NCBI RefSeq assembly: GCF_003121585.1
Contig: NZ_QEOO01000007.1
Coordinates: 117,146-181,145 of the forward strand
DNA length: 64,000 bases
Reading direction: 5' to 3'
Origin: Nocardioides speluncae
Lineage (GTDB): Bacteria > Actinomycetota > Actinomycetes > Propionibacteriales > Nocardioidaceae
Below the pieces are notes generated by a model. That model was not told the DNA's origin, searched no databases, and saw only the letters and a list, made by a program, of their open reading frames with translations. Positions within the stretch are counted from its first letter, which is position 1; the number at the start of each line of letters is the position of its first letter. Shown here one piece after another: positions 48,743 through 57,457 of the stretch. The position numbers were made by a program, and so were the translations under genes.

Positions 48743-49924
48743 ATGTCGCGAGTCTTGAGGCGGTCCGGAGCGACCGCAGTAGCAATCTTCGGCGCCGTTG
48801 CGGCACTGGTCGTGACCGCCGCACCCGTGGTGGCGAGTCCGTCGACCACGCCGGCGCCGACCGCGAAGGTCGACTGCGTGGTCCTCAATCCCGCCACCGG
48901 GGCATGCGACGTCGTCGGCGTCGTCTACGCGCTGACCCAGGTGGGTGACCGCACCTACATTGGCGGCTCCTTCAAGTCCGTGTCGGGCGCGCCGCGTGCG
49001 AACGTCGCAGCGATCCGCGGCGACGGCACCCTAGACCCGACGTGGAAGCCGGAGACCGACGGCGTGGTCTACGCGATGGCCGCGTCCAACGACGGCACCA
49101 AGATCTTCCTCGGCGGCACCTTCACCACCGTTGGCGGCCAGGCCAAGGCCCGGCTCGCCGCGGTCACCCCGGACACCGGTGCGCTCGTCGCCGGGTGGAC
49201 CGGCACCGCCAGCGATAAGGTCCGCGCGATCGCGGTCGACAACGGCGACCGGCTGTACGTCGGCGGCAACTTCAACTCCGTCGCCGGGCGGGCGTTCCCG
49301 AAGCTCGCCGCGGTCAGCCAGACGACGGGCGCGGCGGTGTCGACCTTCGTGCCGAGGCCGAACGGCAACCTGATCGCCCTGACCGTGTCCGACGACGGCT
49401 CGAGGGTGTACGCCGGCGGTTCGTTCACCGCGCTGAACGGTGTGAGCCGCAAGGGGATCGCCGAGGTCGTCGCGACCACCGCGGCCCTCACCTCGTTCGC
49501 CCCCACCGAAGGTGGGGTCACGATCGCGCTGGACGTGACACCCAGTGGCCGGCTCTTCGCCTCCACGTCAAACAACCGGCTGTGGGCCTACGACACTGGC
49601 TCCGACAGCGTCCCCGAGTACGTCATCCAAAGCAGCGGCGAGGTGCAGGGCATCCTCGCGCTGGACGACGAGGTCTACGTCGGCGGTCACTTCACCAGCA
49701 TCTCCAAGGCTCACCTGAAGCGGGTCCAGGTCGCCTCGCTCGTGACGTCGACCGGCCAGATCACCGGCTGGGCCCCGCCCGTGAACGGGTGGTACGGCGT
49801 CTGGACCCTTGGCCTGACTCGGACACCGCTCAGCCCGGAGGCGGCGCCCGCATTGTCCATCGGCGGTGGCTTCAGTGCGGTAAGCGGCATCTCCCGCCGT
49901 GGGTACGCGCGCTTCCTGTTCTAG
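48743..49924 (+). CDS. Secreted beta-propeller protein (delta-60-like repeats)
   Basis: 393 residues from ATG 48743. Signal peptide ATAVAIFGAVAALVVTAAPV. At least six repeats of about 45 residues of the form DGSRVYAGGSFTALNGVSR, DGTKIFLGGTFTTVGGQAKA, GDRLYVGGNFNSVAGRA. The same repeat is found in the propellers of the 21774 and 27340 proteins. No PKD, LamG or anchor. It probably binds polymer or protein outside the cell. It is divergent from the sulfotransferase unit and followed by another propeller-like gene. Confidence 0.85.
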   Translation: MSRVLRRSGATAVAIFGAVAALVVTAAPVVASPSTTPAPTAKVDCVVLNPATGACDVVGVVYALTQVGDRTYIGGSFKSVSGAPRANVAAIRGDGTLDPTWKPETDGVVYAMAASNDGTKIFLGGTFTTVGGQAKARLAAVTPDTGALVAGWTGTASDKVRAIAVDNGDRLYVGGNFNSVAGRAFPKLAAVSQTTGAAVSTFVPRPNGNLIALTVSDDGSRVYAGGSFTALNGVSRKGIAEVVATTAALTSFAPTEGGVTIALDVTPSGRLFASTSNNRLWAYDTGSDSVPEYVIQSSGEVQGILALDDEVYVGGHFTSISKAHLKRVQVASLVTSTGQITGWAPPVNGWYGVWTLGLTRTPLSPEAAPALSIGGGFSAVSGISRRGYARFLF

Positions 49925-49983
49925 CAGCGGCCCGGCGAGAGCCGTGCGACCATGGCATGAGTTTGGGTTTGCTGGGGGAAGTC

Positions 49984-51237
49984 ATGTGGAGAGACATCGC
50001 ACGCCGGTGCGTGGCAGCCGGGGCAGTCGTCGTACTGGCGACGACGCTGACGCCTGCTGCGGCCGAGCCGCCGCCGACCGTCGGCACGGCGCCGGTCAGC
50101 GACGAAGCGGTCCGTGGGCTGGGCAAACTGGTCGGCCGCAACGGCAGCTCGCAGACCACATGCCGGGTGGCCGGCCGGCCGCTGCTGGTCACCACCGGTG
50201 ACTTCACGGCGTACGTCGGGCCGTCGGGCACCTCCCGTCCTGCTCGCCGCGTCGTGGTGACCAACGCCCGTACCGGCGCCTTCATCTGGGCGCCGCGCGA
50301 GGTCGATGGCTGGGTGCAGACCAGCCATTGCGCGCACGGGCGGATCTACTTCGGTGGGTCGTTCCACCGCTTCCACGGCCAACGGCGGCCGGGTACCGCC
50401 GCGGTTGATGCCACGAGCTTCCGACTGCTCCGCTGGACGGTGCCCGCTGGACAGTTCAACGGCGCCGAGGTCCGCAGCATCGTGTCCGGCAACGGCGCGG
50501 TCTTCGTTGCCGGCGGGGCCAAGGTGGCCCGCGTCGACAAGACCACCGGCGCGGTGGCGTGGAGCCGGTCTTTCGACTGCGGGGTCCGAGCGCTCGTCCA
50601 GGCCGACCGCTTCGTGTACGCCGGCGGCTTCTTCAACACGATCATCCGTCCAGGGGCCAGACCGATCCGGGCCCGCGGCCTGGCCAAGCTCAAGGCCAGC
50701 ACCGGCGCGCCGACCGGCTTGCAGCCGCAGGGCTCGAAGGCCAACCGGGCCTCCTGCCGCACGCCGTACGACCCGAAGGACCCGACCGCGAGGTACAGCG
50801 GTGCCAACCCGCTCGCGCTCGCCCACGACCGCGAGCGTGGCCGGATCGTGGCGTGCGAAGGCGGCATCTCCAACCGGGTCCGCTCGGTCGGCATGTGGAG
50901 CGGCCGGAACGTCTGGGTGCGACTGATCGACGGCGACGGCCAGGTCTGCGTGATCGTGGGTCGGATGGTCTTCGTGGGCTTCCACCGTGCCAACCCGCTG
51001 GCACGCACCCACAACTGGGGCGCGATGGGTGCGTTCCTGCATGCCGGCAGCGGCCTGCAGGCGGCCTGGCAGCCCGACCCCGACTTCACCGGTTACGGGC
51101 CTGGGCGGGACGGTCGCAACAGGGGCATCATCGGCGCGGTCTACGTCCCCGTGCTGCGGCGGCTGTACGTCACCGGCTCGTTCGACCAGGTCGACGGGCT
51201 CTTGACGCCGAAGCTCGCGGCCTTCGCGGTCGGCTGA
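49984..51237 (+). CDS. Secreted beta-propeller-like protein, second
   Basis: 417 residues from ATG 49984 with GGGGGAAG as ribosome site; ATG 49957 is less likely. Signal peptide: RRCVAAGAVVVLATTLTPAA. The body has propeller-like repeats (GRIYFGGSFHRFHGQRRPGT, VRALVQADRFVYAGGFFNTI, RLYVTGSFDQVDG at the end) more diverged than in the 48743 protein. At least four cysteines (for example TTCRVAG, SHCAHG, DCGVRAL, SCRTPYD) suggest disulphide bonds outside the cell. Function unknown; same transcript as the preceding propeller. Confidence 0.82.
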   Translation: MWRDIARRCVAAGAVVVLATTLTPAAAEPPPTVGTAPVSDEAVRGLGKLVGRNGSSQTTCRVAGRPLLVTTGDFTAYVGPSGTSRPARRVVVTNARTGAFIWAPREVDGWVQTSHCAHGRIYFGGSFHRFHGQRRPGTAAVDATSFRLLRWTVPAGQFNGAEVRSIVSGNGAVFVAGGAKVARVDKTTGAVAWSRSFDCGVRALVQADRFVYAGGFFNTIIRPGARPIRARGLAKLKASTGAPTGLQPQGSKANRASCRTPYDPKDPTARYSGANPLALAHDRERGRIVACEGGISNRVRSVGMWSGRNVWVRLIDGDGQVCVIVGRMVFVGFHRANPLARTHNWGAMGAFLHAGSGLQAAWQPDPDFTGYGPGRDGRNRGIIGAVYVPVLRRLYVTGSFDQVDGLLTPKLAAFAVG

Positions 51238-51258
51238 GCCCTCAGCCCGGATCCAGGC

Positions 51259-52422
51259 TCAGAACTGACGCCGATCCGGCGCGAGCTGACTGTCCCAGGC
51301 GTAGAGCAGCCAGCCCAGCTCGTACGGGCGGCACTCGTGGTCGACCTTGCCGGGCGGCAGCGCCCGGTCGAGCCCCGGCAGCTGCGCGCCGGCGCGCACC
51401 GCCGTACTCACCGCACCGAGCGCCCGGGCAGCCTTGGGCGGCTCGTGCCGGCCGATCTTGCGCCAGATCAGCCCCCAGCGGTCGGAGATCAGCTCCTCGA
51501 CCGCCTCCGGGTGGGTCTCCAGCCAGCGCACGCCGAGCGCGATCTCGTCGACGCGGTCGTCGCCGCCGGCCTCCAGCAGGTCGAACAGCACCATCGGCGC
51601 CGTCGCGTGCTGGTGGACGCTGTAGACCGGGAAGCCCTCCACGACCGAGCCGTCGCGGGAGTCGTAGTGCCACCACCACTGGCCGTGGTCGCCCTGGAGC
51701 TCGCAGATCCGGGCGGCGGTGCGGTTGGCGGCGGCCAGCAGGGAGCCGTCGCTCTTGAGCACCGCCGCCCGGGCGAGAGCCTGGATCGGGTAGGCCTGGT
51801 CGGCGAAGGAGCCGACGTGGGCGCGCCACCGGGGCTGCTCGTTCGGGGGGAGGTGGTGCGGGAAGATCCCGCGCCCGCCCTGGTAGCGCAGCAGCAGCGC
51901 GAGTGCCTCATCGAGCACCGTGTCGGTGTTGCCGAGCTCCGCCGCCGCGACCGCGGCGGTGGCCATCCAGGCGGTGTCGACGGTCGGCAGCGGCCGGCCG
52001 TCCTTGAGCATCGTCCGCAGCTGCATGAACAGCTTGTCCGGGAAGACGTCGTTGATCTCGGCGTCCGCCCAGGCGGCCAGCGCGATCGCCCCCGGGTCCT
52101 TCTCATCGACCGCGTTCTCGCTCGCGATCGATGCGATCTCGGCGGCGGTGCGGTCGTGCAGTACGTCGCGCTGGACGTCGATCGGCAGCTTGCTCAGGCC
52201 GAGCGCGGCGATCGCGGTGTACCGCAGGTTGCGGCCCTCCGCCCGGATCTGCACGCCGTCCGGTCCGGTTACGCCGCGCACGGTCTGCGCGAACGACCCC
52301 GTCTTGGGGTCGTACGCCGCGGCGAGGCCGCGCAGGGCCAGCGCCAGCATCCGGCGTACCAGGACGCCGGTGTCCCCGATGGGCTCGAATGCTTCGAGCC
52401 GGGCAGTGGTCTCGTTCGTCAT
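51259..52422 (-). CDS. Alpha/alpha-toroid protein of polysaccharide loci, function unknown
   Basis: 387 residues, soluble, with repeated helical pairs (YTAIAALGLSKLP, VDTAWMATAAVAAAELGN, DQAYPIQALARAAV, CRPYELGWLLYAWDSQLA) like six-hairpin glycosidase or terpenoid-cyclase toroids. A conserved aromatic-rich centre, GQWWWHYDSRDGSVVEGFPV then YSVHQH, could be an active site. No signal peptide. The ATG at 52422 has AGGAGAGGGAG upstream. Its placement at the end of the polysaccharide locus suggests a cytoplasmic glycan-processing role; the family has no assigned reaction that I know of. Confidence 0.7.
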   Translation of the reverse strand: MTNETTARLEAFEPIGDTGVLVRRMLALALRGLAAAYDPKTGSFAQTVRGVTGPDGVQIRAEGRNLRYTAIAALGLSKLPIDVQRDVLHDRTAAEIASIASENAVDEKDPGAIALAAWADAEINDVFPDKLFMQLRTMLKDGRPLPTVDTAWMATAAVAAAELGNTDTVLDEALALLLRYQGGRGIFPHHLPPNEQPRWRAHVGSFADQAYPIQALARAAVLKSDGSLLAAANRTAARICELQGDHGQWWWHYDSRDGSVVEGFPVYSVHQHATAPMVLFDLLEAGGDDRVDEIALGVRWLETHPEAVEELISDRWGLIWRKIGRHEPPKAARALGAVSTAVRAGAQLPGLDRALPPGKVDHECRPYELGWLLYAWDSQLAPDRRQF

Positions 52423-52716
52423 GAGGCTCCCTCTCCTGATGTGCGGACCAGACGTCGGTGATGCCGGACTCGTCCTCCCTAGGGAGCCCGAAAGTAAGGT
52501 GCCATCGTCGAGGCACTCGACCTGGTCGTCAACGCCCTCCAGCGCGCGTCCAGCGCGATGGTGGTGATCGTCTCGGTGGCCACATGCGACTTTGATCCCC
52601 CGTGGTGTCGGTCTGGGCTGCTCCAGAGTAGGTTCCGCCTCCAGGTCCCTGGGGTAGTTTGTCCCGGTTCCTGGGGTGCCCGTGGCCCAGGTGGGTGGCG
52701 CCGGGAGCTGTCAGAT
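52423..52716. other. Intergenic junction between the polysaccharide locus and the sulfur cluster
   Basis: No convincing gene. A short minus-strand frame (about 52500-52600: SHVATETITTIALDARWRAL) has coding-like composition without start or family match and may be a fragment of a lost gene. The stretch 52600-52750 is less GC-biased and contains CCTGGGG repeats. It looks like an insertion boundary. Confidence 0.35.
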
Positions 52717-53997
52717 CTAGAAGTCGTCTGCACATCTGCCCAAAGTGCCCTGCACATGGCGTAGTCGAGGGGACTGCGGTTGACTCCGCGACGCCAGGTG
52801 CGCGACACCGTCGGCGATCAGCTGGGCCGCCTGGTCGACCTCGCTGGCGGTGGTCCATCGGCCGAAGGACAGGCGCAGTGCTGCGAGGGCATGGTCGGGA
52901 GGCTGGCCCATGGCGGTCAGTACGGGTGAGGGCTCGTCGGTGCCTTCGTGGCAGGCCGATCCGGTGGCGGCCGCGATGCCGGGTGCCGCAGCCAGCACGT
53001 CTGCGCCACGGGTGTTGCTGATGGAGACGTTGAGGGTGCCGGGGAGCCGATGCTCGGGGTGGCCGTTGAGGCTGACCCGGTCGGGGAGGAGTTCGGTGAG
53101 CTGACGGTGGAGGCGGTCGCGCAGCTCCAGGAGCTGGTGGGCGCTCTGGGGCAGCGAGTCAGCCGCGATACGACTGGCAGCGCCGAACGCCGCGATCAGC
53201 GCGACGTTCTCAGTTCCGGCACGCAGTCCCTGTTCCTGGCCGCCGCCGTGGATGGTGGGTTGGAGCCGGGTGCCGGCCCGCACGTAGAGCGCGCCGACGC
53301 CCTTGGGTGCGTACATCTTGTGTCCGACCACGGTGAGGAGGTCCACGCCGAGCTCGGTCATGTCGATCGGGATCTTGCCGGCGGCCTGGGCGGCGTCGGT
53401 GTGGAAGAGCGCGCCGTGGGCGTGGGCGATCCGGGCGAGCCGGCTGATGGGTTGCAGGGTCCCGGTTTCGGCGTTGGCGAGCATGATGCTGACCAGGGTG
53501 GTGTCGCCGGTGATGGCCTGTTCGAGGTCGGCTGGGTCGACCTGACCGTGGTGGTCCACCGGGAGGATGGTGACCCGGAACCCGTCGGATTGGAGGCTGC
53601 GACACGCTTCGAGTACGGCGGGGTGTTCGGTGGCCTGGGTGATGACGTGGTCGCCGCGGTCGCGGTTGGCGTCGCGGTTGGCCAGGGCCGCGCCTCGGAT
53701 GGCCAGGGTGTCGGAGTCGGATCCGCCGGCGGTGAACACGATCTCGTCGGTCTGGGCGCCGAGCAGGTCTGCGACCTCGCGGCGGGCTTGCCGGATCGCC
53801 TGCCGGGGGGTGTGGCCGTAGTAGTGGGTGCTCGATGGGTTGCCGAAGTGCTCGGTCAGGTAGGGCAGCGCGGCCGCGATGACCCGTGGGTCGACCGGTG
53901 TGGTGGCGTTGTAGTCGAGGAAGATGGGCCCATTCCTGAGCCCAGAGGGCCTCGATCCGGCCTCGGGAGCCATGTCGGGAGCCATGTCGGGAGCCAT
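52717..53997 (-). CDS. Cysteine desulfurase (IscS/NifS family)
   Basis: 426 residues. PLP fold type I: FLDYNATTPVDPRV at the N-terminus, ATEHPAVLEACRSL, HTDAAQAAGKIPID, PLP-Lys in VVGHKMYAPKGVGALYV, and the persulfide cysteine in ATGSACHEGTDEPSPV. It takes sulfur from cysteine as a protein persulfide. The N-terminus is MAPDMAPDMAPEAG, encoded by a 12-base repeat with three candidate ATGs; the true start may be any of 53997, 53985 or 53973. It begins in a 1-base step after the ArsR-rhodanese stop. A specialised sulfur-transfer role within this operon is more likely than housekeeping Fe-S assembly. Confidence 0.93.
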   Translation of the reverse strand: MAPDMAPDMAPEAGSRPSGLRNGPIFLDYNATTPVDPRVIAAALPYLTEHFGNPSSTHYYGHTPRQAIRQARREVADLLGAQTDEIVFTAGGSDSDTLAIRGAALANRDANRDRGDHVITQATEHPAVLEACRSLQSDGFRVTILPVDHHGQVDPADLEQAITGDTTLVSIMLANAETGTLQPISRLARIAHAHGALFHTDAAQAAGKIPIDMTELGVDLLTVVGHKMYAPKGVGALYVRAGTRLQPTIHGGGQEQGLRAGTENVALIAAFGAASRIAADSLPQSAHQLLELRDRLHRQLTELLPDRVSLNGHPEHRLPGTLNVSISNTRGADVLAAAPGIAAATGSACHEGTDEPSPVLTAMGQPPDHALAALRLSFGRWTTASEVDQAAQLIADGVAHLASRSQPQSPRLRHVQGTLGRCADDF

Positions 53998-53999
53998 GT
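53964..53999. repeat. Three tandem 12-base units at the cysteine desulfurase start
   Basis: CGGGAGCCATGT occurs three times (53964-53975, 53976-53987, 53988-53999). On the minus strand each unit supplies an ATG followed by GCTCCCGA, i.e. M-A-P-(D/E). Copy-number change would alter the number of start codons without changing frame. Confidence 0.85.
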
Positions 54000-54664
54000 C
54001 AGGCGGCGCCAGGCTGGACGGGGATGCCGGCGACCCGCCACTCGAGGACGCCGTCGGCGGCTCGCCTGGCGGTGAGGCCGTTGGCGTTCAGCAGGCGGAC
54101 GGCGTCGTGGGCCAGGACGCAGTAGCGGCCGCGGCAGTAAGCGACGATCTCCTTGTCGTGCGGGAGTTCTTTCAACCGCTCGGCGAGCTGCTCGAGGGGG
54201 ATGTGGATGGCGCCGGGCAGGTGGCCCCCGGCGTACTCCGGCTCGGGTCGGACGTCGAGGATCACGGTGTCGCCGGTCTCGAGACGGCGGAGCAGCTCGG
54301 TGGTGTCGACGGCGGCGGTGTCCTCGGGGCCGAGGTAGGTCTGTCGGGCGAGTTCGGTGTGGGGGCGGTGTCGCTGCGCGACCTGGCGTAGGTGGTCCCA
54401 CAGGCCGGCGACATCGTTGCTGGCCAGGGAGTAGTAGATCCGGCGTCCTTCGCGCCGGGTCTGGACCAACCCGGCTTCGCGGAGCGTCTGCAGGTGGGCC
54501 GAGCAGGTGCTTACTCCGAGATCGGCTGCCGAGGCGAGGTCGTCGACGCTGCGGGGTCCTTGGGCGAGCAGGTCGAGCAGCTCGAGCCGCTTGGGGTTGC
54601 CGATCGCCTTCCCGACGGCGGCGAACTCCTCGAACAGGGCGTCTTTGGCGACACGGTCACCCAT
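53999..54664 (-). CDS. ArsR-family regulator fused to a rhodanese domain
   Basis: 221 residues: ArsR-type winged HTH (about 10-100; NPKRLELLDLLAQGPRSVDD, LGVSTCSAHLQTLREAGL, RRIYYSL) followed by a rhodanese domain (about 115-215; VILDVRPEPEYAGGHLPGAI) with the active-site loop YCRGRYCVLA, whose first Cys can carry a persulfide. A DNA-binding domain fused to a sulfurtransferase suggests a sensor of sulfane sulfur. Overlaps the MFS gene by 8 bases. The palindrome at 57390-57408 upstream of the operon is its likely operator. Confidence 0.92.
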   Translation of the reverse strand: MGDRVAKDALFEEFAAVGKAIGNPKRLELLDLLAQGPRSVDDLASAADLGVSTCSAHLQTLREAGLVQTRREGRRIYYSLASNDVAGLWDHLRQVAQRHRPHTELARQTYLGPEDTAAVDTTELLRRLETGDTVILDVRPEPEYAGGHLPGAIHIPLEQLAERLKELPHDKEIVAYCRGRYCVLAHDAVRLLNANGLTARRAADGVLEWRVAGIPVQPGAA

Positions 54665-55961
54665 TGCTGGTCTCCTGGGTTCTGGCGGTGTCTGCGGGTT
54701 GGTGGGTCTCGTACATCCTGACGGCGACGACCAGCGCCGAGGCGAGGGTGATCGCGGCTGCCGCCCAGACCGCTGCCCGCAGCCCCCACAGGTCCGCGAC
54801 CACGCCGCCCATCAGGGCGCCGACGGCGTAGCCGAGGTCTCGCCATACCCGGTAGATCCCGACCGCGCGGCCCCGCCACGCGGGATGTGCGACGTCGCCG
54901 ATCGCGGCGAGCAGGGTCGGGTAGACCATCGAGGTGCCGGCACCGAGCAGGATCGTGCCGACGGCCCAGGGTGCGAAGGTGTCGGCCGATGCGATGACGG
55001 CCAGGCCGCTGGCTTGGGTGAGCATCCCGGCGGTGATCAGGTGCTTGCGGCCCCACCGGTCCGATGCGGCCCCGGTGAACAGCTGTCCCACGCCCCACAC
55101 CGCGGGGTAGAGCGCGAACAGCACCCCGATCCGCCCGACGGACAGTCCCGAGCTCGCGAACAGCAGCGGGAACAGGCCCCAGGAGAGCCCGAAGTTGAGG
55201 TTGTTGACCAGCCCGGCCTGGCTCGCCGAGGACAGGGCGGGTTCGCGGAGGCTGGTCTGGGTGAAGACCTCGCGGTTGCTGAGTTCACCGTGGAGATGGT
55301 CGTGCCGGCCGTCGAGGCGGGCCACGTGGTTGGCGGCCTCGGCGTGGGCGTGGCCGCGCGTCTCCCGTACCGCCAGCGTCGACAGGCCCAGGGCCAGCGC
55401 GGTGTAGGACAGGCCGAGCAGGAACGGCGCGGGGCGCAGTCCGTGCTCGGCGGCGAGGTAGCCCGCGGCGAGTGAGGTCAGCGCGACAGCGCCGTACCCG
55501 GCAGCCTCGTTGAGTCCCATCGCCAGGCCTCGCTGCCTCGGTCCAACCAAGTCGATCTTCATGATCACGGTCGTGGACCAGGTCAGGCCCTGGTTGATCC
55601 CGAGCAGCACGTTGGCGGCCACCACCCAGCCCCAGTTGGGCGCCCAGATCAGCATCAACGGCACCGGAACCGCGAACAGCCAGCCGGCAATCAGCACCGG
55701 TTTGCGGCCGTAGCGGTCCGACCATGTTCCGGCGAAGTAGTTGGCTGCCGCCTTGGTGATACCGAAGGCGACCACGTAGGTGAAGATGAAGGTGTAGCCG
55801 GTCAGGCCGAACTCGTCCTCGGCGAGCAGCGGCAAGACGGTCTGTTGCTGCCCGACCATGCCGCCGACCAGTGCGTTGATGGCGACCAGGAGGGTGAACT
55901 GGGCGGCGTTCGCCCGCAGCCCCAGCGACACCGGCCGGGTCGCCGGTCGGGTCCGGTTCAT
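54657..55961 (-). CDS. MFS transporter of the sulfur cluster
   Basis: 434 residues from ATG 55961, overlapping the upstream MBL-rhodanese stop by 4 bases; longer starts read into that gene. Twelve hydrophobic helices in two halves, with MFS motif A-type loops GTWSDRYGRKPVLIAGW and GAASDRWGRKHLITAG. A charged, His-rich cytoplasmic loop (GHAHAEAANHVARLDGRHDH, then LHGELS) separates the halves. Substrate unknown; an anion or sulfur-compound exporter is plausible from context. Confidence 0.9.
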   Translation of the reverse strand: MNRTRPATRPVSLGLRANAAQFTLLVAINALVGGMVGQQQTVLPLLAEDEFGLTGYTFIFTYVVAFGITKAAANYFAGTWSDRYGRKPVLIAGWLFAVPVPLMLIWAPNWGWVVAANVLLGINQGLTWSTTVIMKIDLVGPRQRGLAMGLNEAAGYGAVALTSLAAGYLAAEHGLRPAPFLLGLSYTALALGLSTLAVRETRGHAHAEAANHVARLDGRHDHLHGELSNREVFTQTSLREPALSSASQAGLVNNLNFGLSWGLFPLLFASSGLSVGRIGVLFALYPAVWGVGQLFTGAASDRWGRKHLITAGMLTQASGLAVIASADTFAPWAVGTILLGAGTSMVYPTLLAAIGDVAHPAWRGRAVGIYRVWRDLGYAVGALMGGVVADLWGLRAAVWAAAAITLASALVVAVRMYETHQPADTARTQETSNG

Positions 55962-57373
55962 GCGCCGGTCTCCAACCGCTGCCCGGTCGTCGCTGCCCAG
56001 TCCGCTGGCCCGCCTTCGAGGACCGCGACCTCCCGGTGGCCGGCGCGAGCGAGCAGGCTGGCCGCACTCATCGCACGTTCGCCGTGCCCGCACATGACCA
56101 CAGTTGGCCGCGACGGCACCGCGGTAGTACTGACGGCGAGGTCGCCGAGCTCGACGTGTACGGCGCCGGGAACATGGCCGGCGGCGAACTCGCTGTCCTG
56201 GCGGATGTCGAGTACGGCCGAGCCCTCCCTAGCCTCCTGGAGGCTTTCGGCTGGTACGAGCGGAATCGACCCGGTCGGCATCGCCGCTTCGGTCCACGAG
56301 GCCAGACCGCCGTCGAGCTCCCCGACGATTTGGTTGTCGATCTGGTCGTAGCCGACCTTGCGGGCCTGCCACACGATCTCGGCGGGGTCCTGGTCGAGTT
56401 TGCGCACGATCACGATCGGTCGGTCGACCTCGGCCAACCATCCCAGCCAGGTGGCGAACACCGGACGCAGCGGGATCGACAGCGAGCCTGGGACGTGGCC
56501 GGCGGCGAAGTCGGGCACTGGTCGCACGTCGACCAGCTGCGCGCCCTCGGCGGCCAGCCTGGCCACCTCACCGACCGACAGAGCATGCAGGGTGTCCCCC
56601 GAGACCGGCGCGGGACCGCGGCGGTTGATCTCCCCGAGCCGCAGGAAGGACGGCGGGAAGCTGCCCAGCGAGGCCAGCAGCTGGGCCACGAACGCGTCCT
56701 CGTTCTCGGCGCGGAGCAGGGTGTTGGTGGCGCGTTCGGTGCCGATCGTGGAGGTGCGCTCGGTCCCGGGCGGCGCGGAGCAGAACGAGCCCGCCCCGTG
56801 GGTGGGCCAGACCGCGACCTCGTCGTCGAGCCGTGCCAGCCGCTGCAATGACCGGTACTGCGCCCGTGCCAGCTCCTCGGTCCGCTCCGGTGAGACCAGG
56901 TCGGTGCGGGCCGCGGAGCCGACCAGGAGTGACCCGCCGGTGAACACGCCGAGCACCCGCGACCCGTCGACCACCTCGAATGCGAGGTGCTCATGAGTGT
57001 GTCCCGGGGTCGCCAGCGCCCGCAGTGTCAGTCCGCCCAGGTCGACCTCGTCGCCGTCGACAATCCCGCTGTGGGGGAACTCGCGGTTACCGGCTCTGGA
57101 GGCCAGGACGGTCGCGCCGTCCTCAGCCGCGAGCCGGAGCGCGCCGCTGAGGAAGTCGGCGTGCAGGTGGGTATCCGCGCCGTACACAACACGCAACCCG
57201 CGTCGGCCCGCCGCCGCGCGAAGCGCCCGCAGATCCAGGCTGGCATCCACCGCCAGCGCCCGGCCATCGCCGAGGTCGACCAGGTAGGCGGAGTTGCCCA
57301 GCCCCTCGTCGACCAACGAGACCACATCGAGGCCCGCTGTCGAGTCTCGTGTCGTAGTCCTGGAATCGCGCAC
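55958..57373 (-). CDS. MBL-fold hydrolase with two rhodanese domains (persulfide dioxygenase-like)
   Basis: 471 residues. The metallo-beta-lactamase domain (1-230) has THLHADFLSG and TPGHTHEHLAF as metal ligands; the usual G-D-T-L-L segment reads FTGGSLLVGSAARTDL, as in an actinobacterial subgroup. The first rhodanese domain (about 270-360) lacks the catalytic Cys (IVRKLDQD). The second (about 370-465) keeps it in VVMCGHGERAMSA. Such fusions oxidise glutathione- or mycothiol-persulfide and transfer sulfur. First gene of the four-gene operon. Confidence 0.9.
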   Translation of the reverse strand: MRDSRTTTRDSTAGLDVVSLVDEGLGNSAYLVDLGDGRALAVDASLDLRALRAAAGRRGLRVVYGADTHLHADFLSGALRLAAEDGATVLASRAGNREFPHSGIVDGDEVDLGGLTLRALATPGHTHEHLAFEVVDGSRVLGVFTGGSLLVGSAARTDLVSPERTEELARAQYRSLQRLARLDDEVAVWPTHGAGSFCSAPPGTERTSTIGTERATNTLLRAENEDAFVAQLLASLGSFPPSFLRLGEINRRGPAPVSGDTLHALSVGEVARLAAEGAQLVDVRPVPDFAAGHVPGSLSIPLRPVFATWLGWLAEVDRPIVIVRKLDQDPAEIVWQARKVGYDQIDNQIVGELDGGLASWTEAAMPTGSIPLVPAESLQEAREGSAVLDIRQDSEFAAGHVPGAVHVELGDLAVSTTAVPSRPTVVMCGHGERAMSAASLLARAGHREVAVLEGGPADWAATTGQRLETGA

Positions 57374-57389
57374 AACAGGACACTACGTC

Positions 57390-57408
57390 ATTCCATAGAA
57401 TAATGGAA
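57390..57408. promoter_or_regulatory. Palindromic operator upstream of the sulfur operon
   Basis: TTCCAT (57391-57396) and ATGGAA (57403-57408) form an inverted repeat around AGAATA. ATTC-N4-GAAT (57390-57401) overlaps it. It lies 17 bases upstream of the first start codon (57373) in an AT-rich patch, the right place for repression by the ArsR-rhodanese protein. Confidence 0.6.
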
Positions 57409-57457
57409 CGATGGTCGCACGGGTCTCAGTCGGAAGGCGTCAGGGTCGCCGGCCGGT

